Made by a program: the position numbers and the translations under genes
Notes under the pieces: generated by a model
The model's input: only the letters and a program-made list of their open reading frames with translations
Told to the model about the DNA's origin: nothing
Databases searched by the model: none
Source: Deinococcus aquiradiocola
GTDB taxonomy: Bacteria > Deinococcota > Deinococci > Deinococcales > Deinococcaceae
DNA length: 64,000 nucleotides
Direction of reading: 5' to 3'
Assembly (NCBI RefSeq): GCF_014646915.1
Contig: NZ_BMOE01000001.1
Coordinates: forward strand, 648,568-712,567
Shown here: one piece after another, positions 1 through 10,112 of the stretch
Layout of the letters: every line of letters starts with the position of its first letter
How positions within the stretch are numbered: position 1 is the first letter of the stretch

Positions 1-339
1 TCGCCGGGCGGCTTCGAGGTGCTGGTGGGCCGCAACAACAAGGAGAACACCACGCTCACGCACCGGGTGGGGCGCAGCACGGACCACTGGTTCCACGTGC
101 AGGGCTTCCCCGGCTCGCACGTCCTCGTGCGGAGCGGCGGTCGGGACCTGCAGCTGCCGGACATCCTGTTCGCCGCACAGCTCGCCGCGTACCACAGCAA
201 GGCCCGGCAGTCCGGGAACGTCGCCGTGGACTACACGCGCATCAAGCAGGTGTGGCGGCCCAAGGGCGGCACGGGCGGACAGGTGCACTACACCGGGCAG
301 AAGACCGTGTACGTGGACCCGGAACTGCCGGACACCTGA
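1..339 (+). CDS. RqcH/NFACT family protein, C-terminal fragment
   Basis: The open frame enters the window from the left and ends at TGA 337-339, giving about 112 C-terminal residues. The stretch with [16 protein letters not shown], then SHVLVR and the terminal [15 protein letters not shown] matches the NFACT-R (DUF814) domain that ends RqcH/NEMF/FbpA-type proteins. That family binds stalled 50S-peptidyl-tRNA complexes and recruits tRNA-Ala in ribosome quality control. Only the last domain is visible, so the upstream NFACT-N and coiled-coil parts are assumed. The family call is firm; the exact role in this organism is inferred. Confidence 0.85.
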   Translation, partial: SPGGFEVLVGRNNKENTTLTHRVGRSTDHWFHVQGFPGSHVLVRSGGRDLQLPDILFAAQLAAYHSKARQSGNVAVDYTRIKQVWRPKGGTGGQVHYTGQKTVYVDPELPDT

Positions 340-402
340 AGCGCGGGCGGGTAGGCCAGGCGGCGGATGCCCGGCCCCACCCGCGCGTGCTGTACTGGCC
401 GG

Positions 403-978
403 ATGCCTCACGCGGACCCTTCCACACCCCCCACCGCAAGCGAGCTGCCGCGCCGGATCGTGGTGACAGGCACGACCGGCAGCGGCAAGACCACCCTGGC
501 GCGCGCGGCGGCCGCGCGGCTCGGCGTGCCGCACGCAGAGCAGGACGCCTGGAATCACCTGCCGGACTGGCGTGAAGCGCCGCTCGCGGAGTTCCGGGCG
601 CAGGTGGACCGCTTCACGTCCGCGCCCGCGTGGGTGATGGACGGCAACTACAGCAAGGCGCAGGACCTCGGGTGGGGCCGCGCGGACACGCTGGTGTGGC
701 TGGACTACCCGGCCCCGCTGGTGTTCTGGCGGCTGCTGCGGCGCACGGTGCGGCGCGGCGTGACACGCGAGGAACTTTGGAACGGGAACCGGGAACGGCT
801 GGGCGTGAACCTCGTGTCGCGCGACGGGATTCTGGCGTGGTTCTTCCGGACCTTCTGGAAGCGCCGGCGCGAGACGCCCGCGAAGCTGGCCGCGTTCCCG
901 CACCTGCACGTCCTGCGCTTCCGGAACCCGCGTGACGCGCGGCGCTGGCTGGCGTCCCTGCCCGTCCGGCCGGAGTGA
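403..978 (+). CDS. P-loop kinase of the adenylate kinase / topology-modulation (FlaR) type
   Basis: The protein is 191 aa. A Walker A motif, GTTGSGKTT, lies near the N-terminus, followed by DAWNHLPDW and a basic C-terminal half (RRTVRRGVTREELWNGNRE) typical of the small AAA/adenylate-kinase-like proteins often labelled topology modulation protein. The substrate of this family is not established. ATG 403 was preferred over the in-frame ATG 367 because a TGTACT box lies 6 nt upstream, suggesting a leaderless start, and because residues before it are not conserved-looking. It is convergent with metG across a strong terminator. Confidence 0.75.
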   Translation: MPHADPSTPPTASELPRRIVVTGTTGSGKTTLARAAAARLGVPHAEQDAWNHLPDWREAPLAEFRAQVDRFTSAPAWVMDGNYSKAQDLGWGRADTLVWLDYPAPLVFWRLLRRTVRRGVTREELWNGNRERLGVNLVSRDGILAWFFRTFWKRRRETPAKLAAFPHLHVLRFRNPRDARRWLASLPVRPE

Positions 979-990
979 ACATGACGAACC

Positions 991-1023
991 GGCGCGGCCC
1001 CCCACTCCATCGGGGGCCGCGCC
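991..1023. terminator. Bidirectional terminator between the kinase gene and metG
   Basis: A perfect 12-bp stem (ggcgcggccccc, 991-1002, with 1012-1023) encloses a 9-nt loop. It lies between two convergent stop codons and can serve both strands. There is no T-run, as is common for GC-rich terminator hairpins in this window. Confidence 0.7.
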
Positions 1024-1055
1024 GTGTGGTGCGGGTCTGGTGTTCGCCTGCCGGG

Positions 1056-3038
1056 TCAGCGGACCTTGGTGCCGGACGGCAGGTCGAGGTTCGGGCCGAT
1101 CAGGTCGAGGTTGCCGTGCTCGTCCTCGGCGGCGAGGATCATGCCGTGGCTCATGATGCCGCGCAGCTTGACGGGCTTGAGGTTCGCGACGAGCACGACG
1201 CGGCGGCCCACGAGGTCCTCGGGTGCGAACCACTTGCGGATACCGCTGACGACGGTGCGTTCCTCGTCGCCGAGCTGCACGGTGAGTTTCAGGAGCTTGT
1301 CGGCCTTCTCGACCGCTTCGGCGGCGAGGACGAGGGCGACGCGCAGGTCGATGCGCGCGAAGTCGTCGATGCTGATCTCGGGCGTGGTGGGGGCGGGGGC
1401 GGGCGTCGCGTCGGGCGCGGCGGGGGCGCTCGCCTCGGCGGCAGGCGCGGCGGCGGGTCTGGCGGGGCTGGCGGTGTCGGTGGTGTTGGGGGTCATGGTG
1501 GGGGTCTCTTTCGGTTCGGGTTTCGGGAACAGGACGGGGCCGGGCTTCACGACGGTCCCGGCGGGAATCAGGCCCCACGCGGCTTCCAGGCGGTAATTCT
1601 GGCCGTTCAGGCCGAGCTGTTCACGCAGGGCGGCGGCTTTGGAGGGGATCGCGGCTTCCAGCAGGACGCTCGCGACGCGCAGGCCCTCGACGGCCGTGTA
1701 CAGCACGGTGTCGAGCTGCGCGGCGGTGTCGGAGGACTTGGCGAGGTCCCAGGGGCGGCTCTCGGCGATGTAGCGGTTGAGGTCGCGCACGAACTCCATT
1801 GCCGCTTCGAGCGCCATGTTGACCTTGAGGCTGCGGGCGAGGTCCAGCACGCGGTCCGGCAGGGCACGCGCGGCCGCCTCGATGCCGCGCTCGCGTTCAC
1901 CGAGCGGGCCGGGGGCGGGCAGGACGCCCGCGCGGTACTTCTGGACCATGCTGAGCGTGCGGGACAGCAGGTTGCCGAGGTCGTTGGCGAGGTCGGCGTT
2001 CAGGCGCGCGACGAGGATGCCTTCACCGTAGGGGCTGTCCGCGCCGAGGTTCGTTTCGCGCAGCAGGGTGTAGCGGACGGCGTCCGCGCCGTAGGTGTTC
2101 AGCAGTTCGACCGGGTCGATGGCGTTCCCGAGGCTCTTGCCCATCTTGCGGCCGTCCTCGGCCATGATGTGCGCGTGCACCACGAGCCGCTCGTACAGCG
2201 GGAGGCCCGCCGCTTTCAGCATGGTGGGCCAGAAGATCGCGTGCGGCTTGAGGATGTCCTTGCCGATGACGTGCCACGCGTGCCGGAACAGGTCCGGCTG
2301 GCCCTTGCTGGCCGGGCCGGACAGGTAGTTCAGGAGCGCGTCGAACCACACGTACGTGACGTGGTCACTGTCCCACGGCAGTTCGATGCCCCACGGGACG
2401 CGGCTCTTGGGGCGGCTGATGCTGAGGTCCCCGATGGGTTCGCGCAGCATTTCCAGCACCTCGTTGCGGTACCCGCTCGGCTGGATGAAGTCCGGGTTGG
2501 CCTGCAGGTGCTCCAGCAGCCACGCCTGGTACTTCTCCATGCGGAAGAAGTAGTTCGCTTCGCGCCGCAGTTCGGGCGGGGCGTTGTCGCCGGGGTAGAT
2601 GCCGTTCACGAGTTCCTTCTCGGTGACGTAGCGTTCCGCGCCGACGCTGTACAGGCCCTCGTACTCGGCGTAGTAGATGTCGCCGCTCTCGTGCACGCGG
2701 CTCAGGACGTCCTGCACGTACTTCTTGTGGCGGACCTCGGTGGTGCGCACGAAGTCGTCGTAGCTGATCTCCAGGCGGTCCCAGAGGCCCTTGAAGGCCG
2801 TCTGGCTGAGGTCGTCCACGAAGCGTTGCGGGGTCTGTCCGGCCTTGGCGGCGGCCTTGGCGATCTTCTCGCCGTGCTCGTCGGTGCCGGTCTGGAAGTA
2901 CGTGGCGTACCCGGCGAGGCGGTGGTAGCGGGCGAGCGTGTCGGTCAGGATCTTCTCGAAGACGTGCCCGATGTGCGGCACGCCGTTCGCGTAATCGATG
3001 GCGGTCGTGATGTAGAAGGGTTCGTTCGTGTGGGTCAT
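1056..3038 (-). CDS. metG: Methionyl-tRNA synthetase with C-terminal tRNA-binding domain
   Basis: The 660-aa protein charges tRNA-Met with methionine. The class I HIGH motif is at residues 22-25 and the KMSKS counterpart is KMGKS at about 300. The anticodon-binding helical region follows, then an Ala/Pro-rich linker (about 505-553), then an EMAPII/Trbp111-type OB fold from about 554 ([14 protein letters not shown]) that enhances tRNA binding and dimerisation. Where many MetRS have CxxC zinc-knuckle residues, this protein reads [17 protein letters not shown]. The whole protein contains no cysteine. The start ATG has a GGAGG SD 9 nt upstream. A Met-rich leader ORF and attenuator-like hairpin lie upstream. 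Confidence 0.97.
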   Translation of the reverse strand: MTHTNEPFYITTAIDYANGVPHIGHVFEKILTDTLARYHRLAGYATYFQTGTDEHGEKIAKAAAKAGQTPQRFVDDLSQTAFKGLWDRLEISYDDFVRTTEVRHKKYVQDVLSRVHESGDIYYAEYEGLYSVGAERYVTEKELVNGIYPGDNAPPELRREANYFFRMEKYQAWLLEHLQANPDFIQPSGYRNEVLEMLREPIGDLSISRPKSRVPWGIELPWDSDHVTYVWFDALLNYLSGPASKGQPDLFRHAWHVIGKDILKPHAIFWPTMLKAAGLPLYERLVVHAHIMAEDGRKMGKSLGNAIDPVELLNTYGADAVRYTLLRETNLGADSPYGEGILVARLNADLANDLGNLLSRTLSMVQKYRAGVLPAPGPLGERERGIEAAARALPDRVLDLARSLKVNMALEAAMEFVRDLNRYIAESRPWDLAKSSDTAAQLDTVLYTAVEGLRVASVLLEAAIPSKAAALREQLGLNGQNYRLEAAWGLIPAGTVVKPGPVLFPKPEPKETPTMTPNTTDTASPARPAAAPAAEASAPAAPDATPAPAPTTPEISIDDFARIDLRVALVLAAEAVEKADKLLKLTVQLGDEERTVVSGIRKWFAPEDLVGRRVVLVANLKPVKLRGIMSHGMILAAEDEHGNLDLIGPNLDLPSGTKVR

Positions 3039-3081
3039 CGGGGGTGGTCCTCCGTGCGGGGTGGCCTGGGCGGTGCGGCAT

Positions 3082-3108
3082 AAAAAACGGGCGCATGTCG
3101 GAGCGCCC
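3082..3108 (-). terminator. Attenuator-like hairpin with U-tract in the metG leader
   Basis: Read on the minus strand, a 6-bp GC stem (GGGCGC at 3108-3103, GCGCCC at 3094-3089) with an 8-nt loop is followed by G and six T (3087-3082), ending 43 nt before the metG ATG. An intrinsic terminator between promoter and start codon implies conditional readthrough. GCGCC of the 3' arm can alternatively pair with GGCGC at 3135-3131, at the end of the leader ORF. Confidence 0.6.
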
Positions 3109-3126
3109 TGGGCGGAACCTGTGGGG

Positions 3127-3183
3127 TCACGCGCCTGGGGGCATTCGCGTCATCATTCGCCTGCTGGCCGCTTGGCGCTTCAT
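3127..3183 (-). CDS. Candidate metG leader peptide (18 codons, four Met)
   Basis: On the minus strand ATG 3183 opens an 18-codon [21 protein letters not shown], ending in TGA 18 nt before the attenuator-like hairpin. Three of the four Met codons fall in codons 10-14. The layout parallels attenuation of E. coli pheST, where Phe codons in a leader control a tRNA synthetase operon. The SD (GAAGG) is only 1-2 nt from the ATG, so translation is uncertain. This is inference from layout only. Confidence 0.4.
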   Translation of the reverse strand: MKRQAASRRMMTRMPPGA

Positions 3184-3251
3184 CCCTTCACTTTAACATG
3201 CGGGCCTGCGGGCGCGCGCCAGCCGTGCAGGCAGGCGGGGCACGGTGCCGG

Positions 3252-3300
3252 GGGCTGTACGGGGCTGTATGGTCCAGGGCTGTACGGTCCAGGGCTGTGC
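3252..3300 (+). repeat. Direct repeats of GGGCTGTAC upstream of the cobS promoter
   Basis: Four near-identical copies of GGGCTGTAC/T lie in tandem. Two are spaced at 10 bp, then two lie within a 15-bp unit (ggtccagggctgtac, 3271-3285, and its copy 3286-3300). They sit from about -25 to -75 relative to the expected cobS transcription start and could be regulator-binding sites. Confidence 0.5.
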
Positions 3301-3317
3301 GGGTGGGGGCGGGCCGC

Positions 3318-3323
3318 TATCAT
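3318..3323 (+). promoter_or_regulatory. -10 box for leaderless cobS
   Basis: TATCAT ends 8 nt before the cobS ATG (3332), so transcription would start at or next to the start codon. No SD is present, consistent with a leaderless mRNA. Confidence 0.5.
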
Positions 3324-3331
3324 CGGCGCGA

Positions 3332-4081
3332 ATGAAGGCCCCCGAGTCTCCCCTGCTCACGCACGTCGTGCGTCCCGCGCACCTGGCGCTCACGTTCCTG
3401 ACGACCTTCCCGCTCCCGCACGTGCTGGAGGTGCGGGACGGGGAGTTCGCGCGGGCGAGCGGGTTCTACCCGCTGGCGGGCTGGGCGGTGGGGGCGCTGG
3501 CGGCGGCCCTGCTGTGGCTGCCGCTGCCGCTGCCGGAGGGCGTGCGTGCGGCGCTGGTGCTGGCGGGCTGGCTGGCCGCGACGGGCCTGCTGCACTTCGA
3601 CGGGCTGGTGGACACGTCGGACGCGGTGTTCGCCATGAAGTCCCCGGAGCGGCGCCTGGAGATCCTGCGGGACGTGCATGTGGGCGCGTTCGGGCTGGCG
3701 ACGGGCGCGCTCGTGCTGCTCGCGTGGTGGAGTGCGCTGGGCGCGGTGCGGCCGCTGGAGGTGCTGGCGGCGGCGGTGCTGGCGCGCACGGTGCTGCTCG
3801 CCCCGATGAACCTCTTCCCGGCGGCGCGCGTGGATTCGCTGGGCGCACGGTCCCGCGAGGGGCACTGGCCGGTCGCGCTGCTGCTGGCGGCCCCGCTGCT
3901 GCTGCTGCCGCTCGGGCCGGTGCGGGTGCTGGTGGCGGCCGCGTCGGCGCTGGTGGCGGCGCTGCTCGTCGCTCGGTTCTGCGCGTCGCGGCTGGGCGGC
4001 GGCATCAATGGCGACGTGTACGGCGCGTGCGTGGTGGCGGCGGAGGTGGCGGTGCTGCTGTCGTTCGCGTGGGGGCGGTAG
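3332..4081 (+). CDS. cobS: Adenosylcobinamide-GDP ribazoletransferase (cobalamin synthase)
   Basis: The 249-aa integral membrane enzyme joins adenosylcobinamide-GDP to alpha-ribazole(-phosphate) in nucleotide-loop assembly. Family signatures are [10 protein letters not shown] near the N-terminus, [12 protein letters not shown] and the conserved [11 protein letters not shown] near the C-terminus, with several hydrophobic helices between. ATG 3332 fits the usual family N-terminus and the -10 box. The next gene, cobC, starts on the base after the stop codon, so the two are co-translated. This pair lies upstream of the B12 riboswitch and is apparently not under it. Confidence 0.93.
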   Translation: MKAPESPLLTHVVRPAHLALTFLTTFPLPHVLEVRDGEFARASGFYPLAGWAVGALAAALLWLPLPLPEGVRAALVLAGWLAATGLLHFDGLVDTSDAVFAMKSPERRLEILRDVHVGAFGLATGALVLLAWWSALGAVRPLEVLAAAVLARTVLLAPMNLFPAARVDSLGARSREGHWPVALLLAAPLLLLPLGPVRVLVAAASALVAALLVARFCASRLGGGINGDVYGACVVAAEVAVLLSFAWGR

Positions 4082-4648
4082 GTGCTGGACCTGTACGTGG
4101 TGCGGCACGCGGCGACCGTCCCGAACGCCGAGCGCCGCTACCCGCGCCCCGGCGAGGACGCGCCGCTCAGCAGGGACGGTGAGCGGCAGGCGGCCGCGCT
4201 GCGCCTGCCGCGCGCAGGAACGGTGTACGTGTCGCCCGCGCGGCGCTGCCTGCAGACGGCGGCCCTGGCGGGCTGCGGGGACGTGCGGGTGACGGGAGAG
4301 CTGCGCGAGGCGGAGTTCGGGGTGATGGCGGGCCACACCTGGGCGGAACTGGAGGCGCGGTACGGCGCGGCCCCGGCCCGCTGGACGACGGCCCTCGGGG
4401 ACCCGCGCGGCACGGACGGCCCGCCCGGCGGGGAGAGCGGCGCGGCCTTCCACGCCCGCGTGCAGGGCTGGCTGGACACCCTGCCGCCCACCGGGACGGC
4501 CGTGGCCTTCACGCACCTGGGGCCGCTGCTCGCCGTGCTGCGGCTCACGGTGGGCCTGCTCGCGGCCGAAGCGCCGACCGGCACGGCCGCGCACCTGCGG
4601 AGGGCCGGGACCGCGTGGTGGCTGGTGTCGCTCGCGCCGGGCACGTGA
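4082..4648 (+). CDS. cobC: Alpha-ribazole phosphatase, histidine phosphatase superfamily
   Basis: The 188-aa protein starts at GTG 4082 immediately after the cobS stop. The phosphohistidine motif is VVRHAAT at the N-terminus, followed by [12 protein letters not shown] and [11 protein letters not shown]. The second catalytic His lies in [10 protein letters not shown]. Members next to cobS dephosphorylate alpha-ribazole-5'-phosphate or adenosylcobalamin-5'-phosphate. RHA replaces the commoner RHG, and THLG the commoner SHGG; both are tolerated in the superfamily. The role rests on the gene pair as well as the motif. Confidence 0.85.
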   Translation: MLDLYVVRHAATVPNAERRYPRPGEDAPLSRDGERQAAALRLPRAGTVYVSPARRCLQTAALAGCGDVRVTGELREAEFGVMAGHTWAELEARYGAAPARWTTALGDPRGTDGPPGGESGAAFHARVQGWLDTLPPTGTAVAFTHLGPLLAVLRLTVGLLAAEAPTGTAAHLRRAGTAWWLVSLAPGT

Positions 4649-4698
4649 CGCGCTCCGCGCCGGAAGCATGACGCGCTCTGCGCCGGAAGCGTGACGCG
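4645..4698 (+). repeat. 23-bp tandem repeat downstream of cobC
   Basis: A 23-bp unit starting rTGACGCGCTC is present at 4645-4667 and 4668-4690 (two mismatches), with a third partial copy at 4691-4698. The first copy includes the cobC stop codon. Its role is unknown; it could be a recent slippage expansion just upstream of the riboswitch promoter. Confidence 0.55.
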
Positions 4699-4723
4699 GA
4701 AGGTGCCGGGCGCGGACGCGTGC

Positions 4724-4729
4724 TACCCT
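4724..4729 (+). promoter_or_regulatory. Candidate -10 of the riboswitch operon
   Basis: TACCCT lies about 7 nt before the first recognisable riboswitch base. No convincing -35 is visible. Weak evidence, based on the TAnnnT pattern seen elsewhere in the window and on position. Confidence 0.3.
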
Positions 4730-4735
4730 CCGTGT

Positions 4736-4866
4736 ACCTGAAGCCCGCCTCGCGGGACTGGAACGCGGCCCGAAGGCCCGCCAGTTGGGGAAGTCCGGTG
4801 AGATTCCGGCGCTGTTCCGCAGCGGTATTGGCGCCTCGCGCCTCAGCCCGAATGCCAGTCAGGCCG
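4736..4866 (+). promoter_or_regulatory. Adenosylcobalamin (B12) riboswitch
   Basis: The leader contains the conserved cobalamin aptamer core. This includes the GGTGAGATTCCGGCGCTG segment (about 4798-4814), CCGCAGCGGTATTGG, and the CAGCCCGAATGCCAGTC block, whose B12 box GCCAGTC is at 4854-4860. The aptamer precedes btuF by about 150 nt and is followed by a hairpin with a T-run. Cobalamin binding would be expected to favour termination and shut off the downstream btuF-cobT operon. Confidence 0.93.
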
Positions 4867-4937
4867 GGCCGTCCACCCAGGACGGCCACCTCTCGTACAC
4901 AGGGGGATTCGGGGGAACTGGACCTGTCATGCCGCGT

Positions 4938-4966
4938 CCGCCCTGGCCCACGCCCGGGCGGTTTTT
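4938..4966 (+). terminator. Terminator of the B12 riboswitch (expression platform)
   Basis: Stem CCGCCC (4938-4943) pairs with GGGCGG (4956-4961), followed directly by TTTTT (4962-4966). It lies between the aptamer and btuF, consistent with transcriptional control. Sequestration of the SD is not needed to explain it. Confidence 0.8.
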
Positions 4967-5009
4967 CGTGCGCCGTCCGGGCGAGCATCCACGCACGCCG
5001 GAGTCCATC

Positions 5010-5912
5010 ATGTCCACCCGCACCATCCTTAACCCCCGCCCGCTGCCCGTACGCACGGCCGCGCTCGCGGCCACGCTGCTGCTCGGCGCGGCGCACGCCA
5101 CGCACTACCCGCTGACCGTCACGGACGACCTGGGCCGCAAGGTCACGCTCACGCACGCCCCGAAACGCATCGTGGCGATGCTGCCCAGCCACACCGAGAC
5201 GCTCTTCGCGATCGGGGCGGGCGCGCAGCTCGTCGGGGTGGACAGGTTCAGCAACTACCCGAAGGCCGAGACGGCCGCCCTCCCGAAGGTGGGGAGCGCG
5301 TACGCGCCCAGCCTGGAAGCGATCATCGCGCTGAAGCCGGACCTGGTGCTGGCGGACGAGTCGGGCGGGTCGCGCCTCACCGAGAAGCTCGCGGCGGCGG
5401 GCCTGAACGTGTACGGCGGGACGGCGCAGTCGTACACCGAGGTCTTCCAGAAGATCGCGGTGCTGGGTCAGCTCACGAACCACGAGGCGGGCGCGACGCG
5501 GCTCATCACGTCCATGCGCACCGACCTGAACGCGACGACGGCGGCGCTGCGCGGCGTGCCGAAGGTCAGCGCGTACTACGAGGTGTCGCCCGCGCCGTAC
5601 TCGGTGGGGCCGGACAGTTTCATCGGGGTGCTGCTGCAGAAGGCGGGCGGCATGAACGTCGTGCCGGGCGGCCTGGGCGACTTCCCGAAGATCTCGCCGG
5701 AACTGGTCGTCAAGGCGAACCCGTCCGTGATGATCGGTCTGACCGTGCAGGACGCGCGGAACCGTCCCGGCTGGGCGTCGCTGCAGGCCGTGAACGCGGG
5801 CCGGGTGTACCAGCCGACGCCGGAGGAGATCGACGCCCTGTCGCGTCCCGGTCCGCGCCTCCCGGTGGCCCTGAGGGTCCTGGCGCGCCTGCTGCACCCG
5901 GAGCGCTTCTGA
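5010..5912 (+). CDS. btuF: Cobalamin/cobinamide ABC transporter substrate-binding protein
   Basis: The 300-aa exported protein is first in the riboswitch-controlled operon. An N-terminal signal peptide (basic VRTAAL, then [12 protein letters not shown]) is followed by [23 protein letters not shown], the standard start of a class III (BtuF/FhuD-like) binding protein. The two lobes are joined by a long helix. The operon encodes no BtuC or BtuD, so the permease and ATPase must be elsewhere. ATG 5010 was chosen because it directly precedes the signal peptide; frames further upstream run through the riboswitch. The stop overlaps the cobO ATG as TGATG. Confidence 0.88.
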   Translation: MSTRTILNPRPLPVRTAALAATLLLGAAHATHYPLTVTDDLGRKVTLTHAPKRIVAMLPSHTETLFAIGAGAQLVGVDRFSNYPKAETAALPKVGSAYAPSLEAIIALKPDLVLADESGGSRLTEKLAAAGLNVYGGTAQSYTEVFQKIAVLGQLTNHEAGATRLITSMRTDLNATTAALRGVPKVSAYYEVSPAPYSVGPDSFIGVLLQKAGGMNVVPGGLGDFPKISPELVVKANPSVMIGLTVQDARNRPGWASLQAVNAGRVYQPTPEEIDALSRPGPRLPVALRVLARLLHPERF

Positions 5913-5954
5913 TGCCCGACGAAGGCACCGCTCCTCTGATGCCCGACGAAGGCA
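5908..5954 (+). repeat. 20-bp direct repeat at the btuF/cobO junction
   Basis: tctgatgcccgacgaaggca occurs at 5908-5927 and 5935-5954, 27 bp apart. Each copy carries a TGATG, so the second copy supplies an alternative in-frame start for cobO (ATG 5939). It looks like a short in-frame duplication of the stop/start junction. Confidence 0.75.
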
Positions 5955-6577
5955 ACGCCCCAACGCCCGACGGGGACACCGCGCAGCGGCGCGAGGAGGC
6001 CATGGCGCAGCTCACCGCGCAGCGCGACGCGCACCGCAAGCGGGACGGCCTGACGCGCGGACGGCGGGGCCTCGTGATCGTGAACACCGGGAACGGCAAG
6101 GGCAAGACGACCGCCGCGCTTGGTCTGATGCTGCGAGCGCACGGGCGCGGGCTGCGCGTCAAGCTGTTCCAGTTCATCAAGCACGAAAACGCGAAGTTCG
6201 GGGAGCACCGCTCGCTGGAGGCGCTCGGCGTGCCGTTCGCGGGGCTGGGCGACGGGTTCACGTGGCGCTCGCAGGACCTGGAGAACAGCGCGGCGATGGC
6301 GGCGGCCGGGTGGGCGCTCGCGCGGGACGCGATCCTGAGCGGCGAGCACGACATGGTGGTGCTGGACGAGTTCACGTACGCTCTGAAGTACGGCTGGGTC
6401 GCGTGGAGCGACGTGCAGGCGGCCCTGGACGCGCGTGACGAGGGCGTGCACGTCGTCGTGACGGGGCGCGGGGCGCTGCCGGAACTGGTGTCGTACGCGG
6501 ACACCGTGACCGAGATGCAGCCGGTGAAGCACGCCTACGAGGCAGGCATCGGCGCGCAGGCGGGCATCGAGCACTGA
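5912..6577 (+). CDS. cobO: Corrinoid adenosyltransferase (CobA/CobO type)
   Basis: The 221-aa enzyme transfers the 5'-deoxyadenosyl group of ATP to cob(I)yrinate a,c-diamide or other corrinoids. The atypical P-loop [14 protein letters not shown] is at about residues 53-66, followed by LFQFIKH and the [10 protein letters not shown] motif, then an HVVVTGRGA strand. The start overlaps the btuF stop. The first ~27 residues contain a 9-residue duplication and are unlikely to matter; ATG 5939 is an alternative start. The stop overlaps the cbiB ATG, so cobO is translationally coupled at both ends. Confidence 0.92.
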   Translation: MPDEGTAPLMPDEGNAPTPDGDTAQRREEAMAQLTAQRDAHRKRDGLTRGRRGLVIVNTGNGKGKTTAALGLMLRAHGRGLRVKLFQFIKHENAKFGEHRSLEALGVPFAGLGDGFTWRSQDLENSAAMAAAGWALARDAILSGEHDMVVLDEFTYALKYGWVAWSDVQAALDARDEGVHVVVTGRGALPELVSYADTVTEMQPVKHAYEAGIGAQAGIEH

Positions 6578-7521
6578 TGCGCCTCCCGCGCTCCTCCCGG
6601 CGCGTGCTGCTGCTGGCACTGGCGCTCGACGCGCTGGGCGAGCCGCCCACGGCCGTCCACCCGGTCGCGTGGATGGGGTCGTTTCTCGGGCGGGCGCGGC
6701 GGGCGTGGCGGGCCGTCACGCCGGGCGCGCAACTGCTGGAGGGCGGGGCGGGCTGGGCGGCCGGTGCGGCCCTCGCGGCGGGCGCGGGCACGCTGGCCGG
6801 GCGGCTGCCGTGGCCGCTGCAGGCGGCGGTCCTCAAGACGCTCCTGAGTCGCCGTGCGCTGTTCGCGGCGGCAGGCGAGGTGTGCGCCGCACTGGAGGCC
6901 GGGAACCTGCCGGGGGCGCGGCGGCTCCTGTCGTGGCATCTCGTGAGCCGGGACACGTCGGACCTGACGGCGGGCGAGGTGGCGGCGGCCGTCATCGAGA
7001 GCGTGTCGGAGAACCTGTCGGACAGCGTGGTCGCGCCGACGGTCGCGTACCGGCTGGGCGGCCTGCCGCTCGCCGCAGCGTACAGGCTCACGAACACGGC
7101 GGACGCCATGTGGGGCTACCGCACGCCGCCGCTGGAGTTCGCGGGCAAGGTCGCGGCGCGCGCCGACGACCTGCTGAACCTGCTGCCCGCGCGCGTCACG
7201 GCCGGGTGCGCGGTGCTCGCGTGCGTGCCCGCGCGGCTGGACGGTGCGGGCGCGTGGCGGGCGTGGCGGCGGGACGCGCGCCTCACGAGCAGCCCGAACG
7301 CGGGGCACCCGATGGGCGTGTTCGCGGGGGCGCTCGGCGTGCGGCTGGAAAAGCGCGGCGTGTACGCGCTGAACGCGGCGGGCCGGGAGGCGACGGTGGA
7401 CGATGTGCGGCGCGCCCTGCGTCTGGCACGCTGGACGCTGGCGTTCGCCGTACCGCTGCTGCTGGTCCCTCTGCCCCGCTGGCCGGGTGCTGGGCAAAGG
7501 CAGGGGGCCGGGCGTGCCTGA
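6577..7521 (+). CDS. cbiB: Adenosylcobinamide-phosphate synthase
   Basis: The 314-aa membrane protein attaches (R)-1-aminopropanol O-2-phosphate, or ethanolamine phosphate, to adenosylcobyric acid. Signatures are [18 protein letters not shown] at the N-terminus, [44 protein letters not shown] and the terminal [17 protein letters not shown]. Hydrophobic segments are at both ends and in the middle. It overlaps cobO by one base and cobD by 8 bases. The product of the following gene supplies its co-substrate in organisms using threonine phosphate. Confidence 0.93.
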   Translation: MRLPRSSRRVLLLALALDALGEPPTAVHPVAWMGSFLGRARRAWRAVTPGAQLLEGGAGWAAGAALAAGAGTLAGRLPWPLQAAVLKTLLSRRALFAAAGEVCAALEAGNLPGARRLLSWHLVSRDTSDLTAGEVAAAVIESVSENLSDSVVAPTVAYRLGGLPLAAAYRLTNTADAMWGYRTPPLEFAGKVAARADDLLNLLPARVTAGCAVLACVPARLDGAGAWRAWRRDARLTSSPNAGHPMGVFAGALGVRLEKRGVYALNAAGREATVDDVRRALRLARWTLAFAVPLLLVPLPRWPGAGQRQGAGRA

Positions 7522-8563
7522 GGCGCTGCAGCCGCTGCTGGCCGGCGTCCCTCACGGCGGGCCGGGCCGGGGACCGTTCACGGGCACGGACTTCAGCGTG
7601 AACACGAACCCCTTCGGCCCGAACCCCGAGCTGCTGCGGGCCGTGCGGGACGCGGACCATGCGCATTACCCGGACCCCTCCTACGCGGCCCTGCGGGCAC
7701 GACTGGCCGCGTGGCACGGCTTGACGGCGGCGGGCGTGGTGCCGTCGGTGGGCGCGTCGGAACTGCTGCACCGGGTGGCGCGCGCGTACCTGCGGCCCGG
7801 CGACCGGGTGCTGAGCGTCCTGTCGCCGTTCGGGGAGTTCGGGCGGGCGGCGGCCCTGTGCGCGGCGCACGTCACCGTGACGGACGCGGCGCAGGAAGTG
7901 GGGACAGGGCAGGCGGCGGGCGCGGTGACGCCCGGCACGCGGCTCGTGTACCTGGGGCACCCGCACAACCCGACCGGGCGTGCCCTGCCGCCAGGCGAGG
8001 TGGCGGCCCTGCAGGCGGCGTGCCGGCGGGCGGACGCGCTGCTGATCGTGGACGCGGCGTACGCGCCGTTCGTGGACCTGCCGCTGCCCGCCCCGGACGA
8101 CCACACGCTGCTGCTGCACTCGCCCGGCAAGGCGCACGGCCTGGTGGGCGCGCGGCCCGCGTACGCCGTGGCGGGGACAGGCGTGGCGGCCGCCCTGCAG
8201 AACCTCGCGCCCGCGTGGGCACTGCCTGCCGGGACGGCCGCGCTGCTGCAGGCCCTGCCGGACGCGCAGGCGCACCTGCACGCGACGCTGCCGCGGGTGG
8301 CGGCCCTCGCGCGGGTCCTCGCACGGGACCTCGCGCGGCTGGGCGAGGTGGAGCACCACGGGACGCCGTACATGACGCTGCGCGTGCCGGACGCGGCGGG
8401 CGTCACGGCGGCCCTGCTGGACCGGGGCCTGAAGGTGCGGGACTGCACGAGTTACGGCGCGCCGCACCACGTGCGCGTCTCGGCACGTGGCGCGGACGAG
8501 AATGCCGCGCTCGTGTCGGCGCTCGCGGTCGTGCTGGCGGGCGCCACGTCCGGTCAGCCGTGA
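7514..8563 (+). CDS. cobD: L-threonine-O-3-phosphate decarboxylase, PLP class I/II aminotransferase fold
   Basis: The 349-aa protein is a fold-type I PLP enzyme that makes the aminopropanol phosphate arm of cobalamin. Visible motifs are [12 protein letters not shown] (substrate end), [20 protein letters not shown] and the PLP-lysine region [21 protein letters not shown] 7514 was chosen because AGGGGG lies 7 nt upstream and the frame then overlaps the cbiB stop, as in the rest of the operon. An upstream GTG (7487) is possible. A histidinol-phosphate aminotransferase activity cannot be excluded by motif, but context favours CobD. Confidence 0.87.
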   Translation: MPEALQPLLAGVPHGGPGRGPFTGTDFSVNTNPFGPNPELLRAVRDADHAHYPDPSYAALRARLAAWHGLTAAGVVPSVGASELLHRVARAYLRPGDRVLSVLSPFGEFGRAAALCAAHVTVTDAAQEVGTGQAAGAVTPGTRLVYLGHPHNPTGRALPPGEVAALQAACRRADALLIVDAAYAPFVDLPLPAPDDHTLLLHSPGKAHGLVGARPAYAVAGTGVAAALQNLAPAWALPAGTAALLQALPDAQAHLHATLPRVAALARVLARDLARLGEVEHHGTPYMTLRVPDAAGVTAALLDRGLKVRDCTSYGAPHHVRVSARGADENAALVSALAVVLAGATSGQP

Positions 8564-8690
8564 CGGCGCCGTGCGGGAGTCGGCAGGATGGACGAAGCAC
8601 GACCGGGTTCCAGGCGAGGCGCCGGGGCGCGGTTCCGTCCTCGGAACGCGCCCGGCGGAAGGCTGGGCACACGGGCGCAAAGGGAGACGC

Positions 8691-10108
<1,418 letters not shown>

Positions 10109-10112
<4 letters not shown>

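Noticed and set aside
975..3083. 700-codon plus-strand open frame antisense to metG
   Set aside because: High GC third-position bias keeps antisense frames open. The product is low complexity and the minus strand carries a clear MetRS.
3038..3200. T-box riboswitch upstream of metG
   Set aside because: A GGGCGGAACC-like string resembling a T-box is on the opposite strand to metG, and no stem I/specifier structure or GGTGG-type antiterminator was seen on the correct strand.
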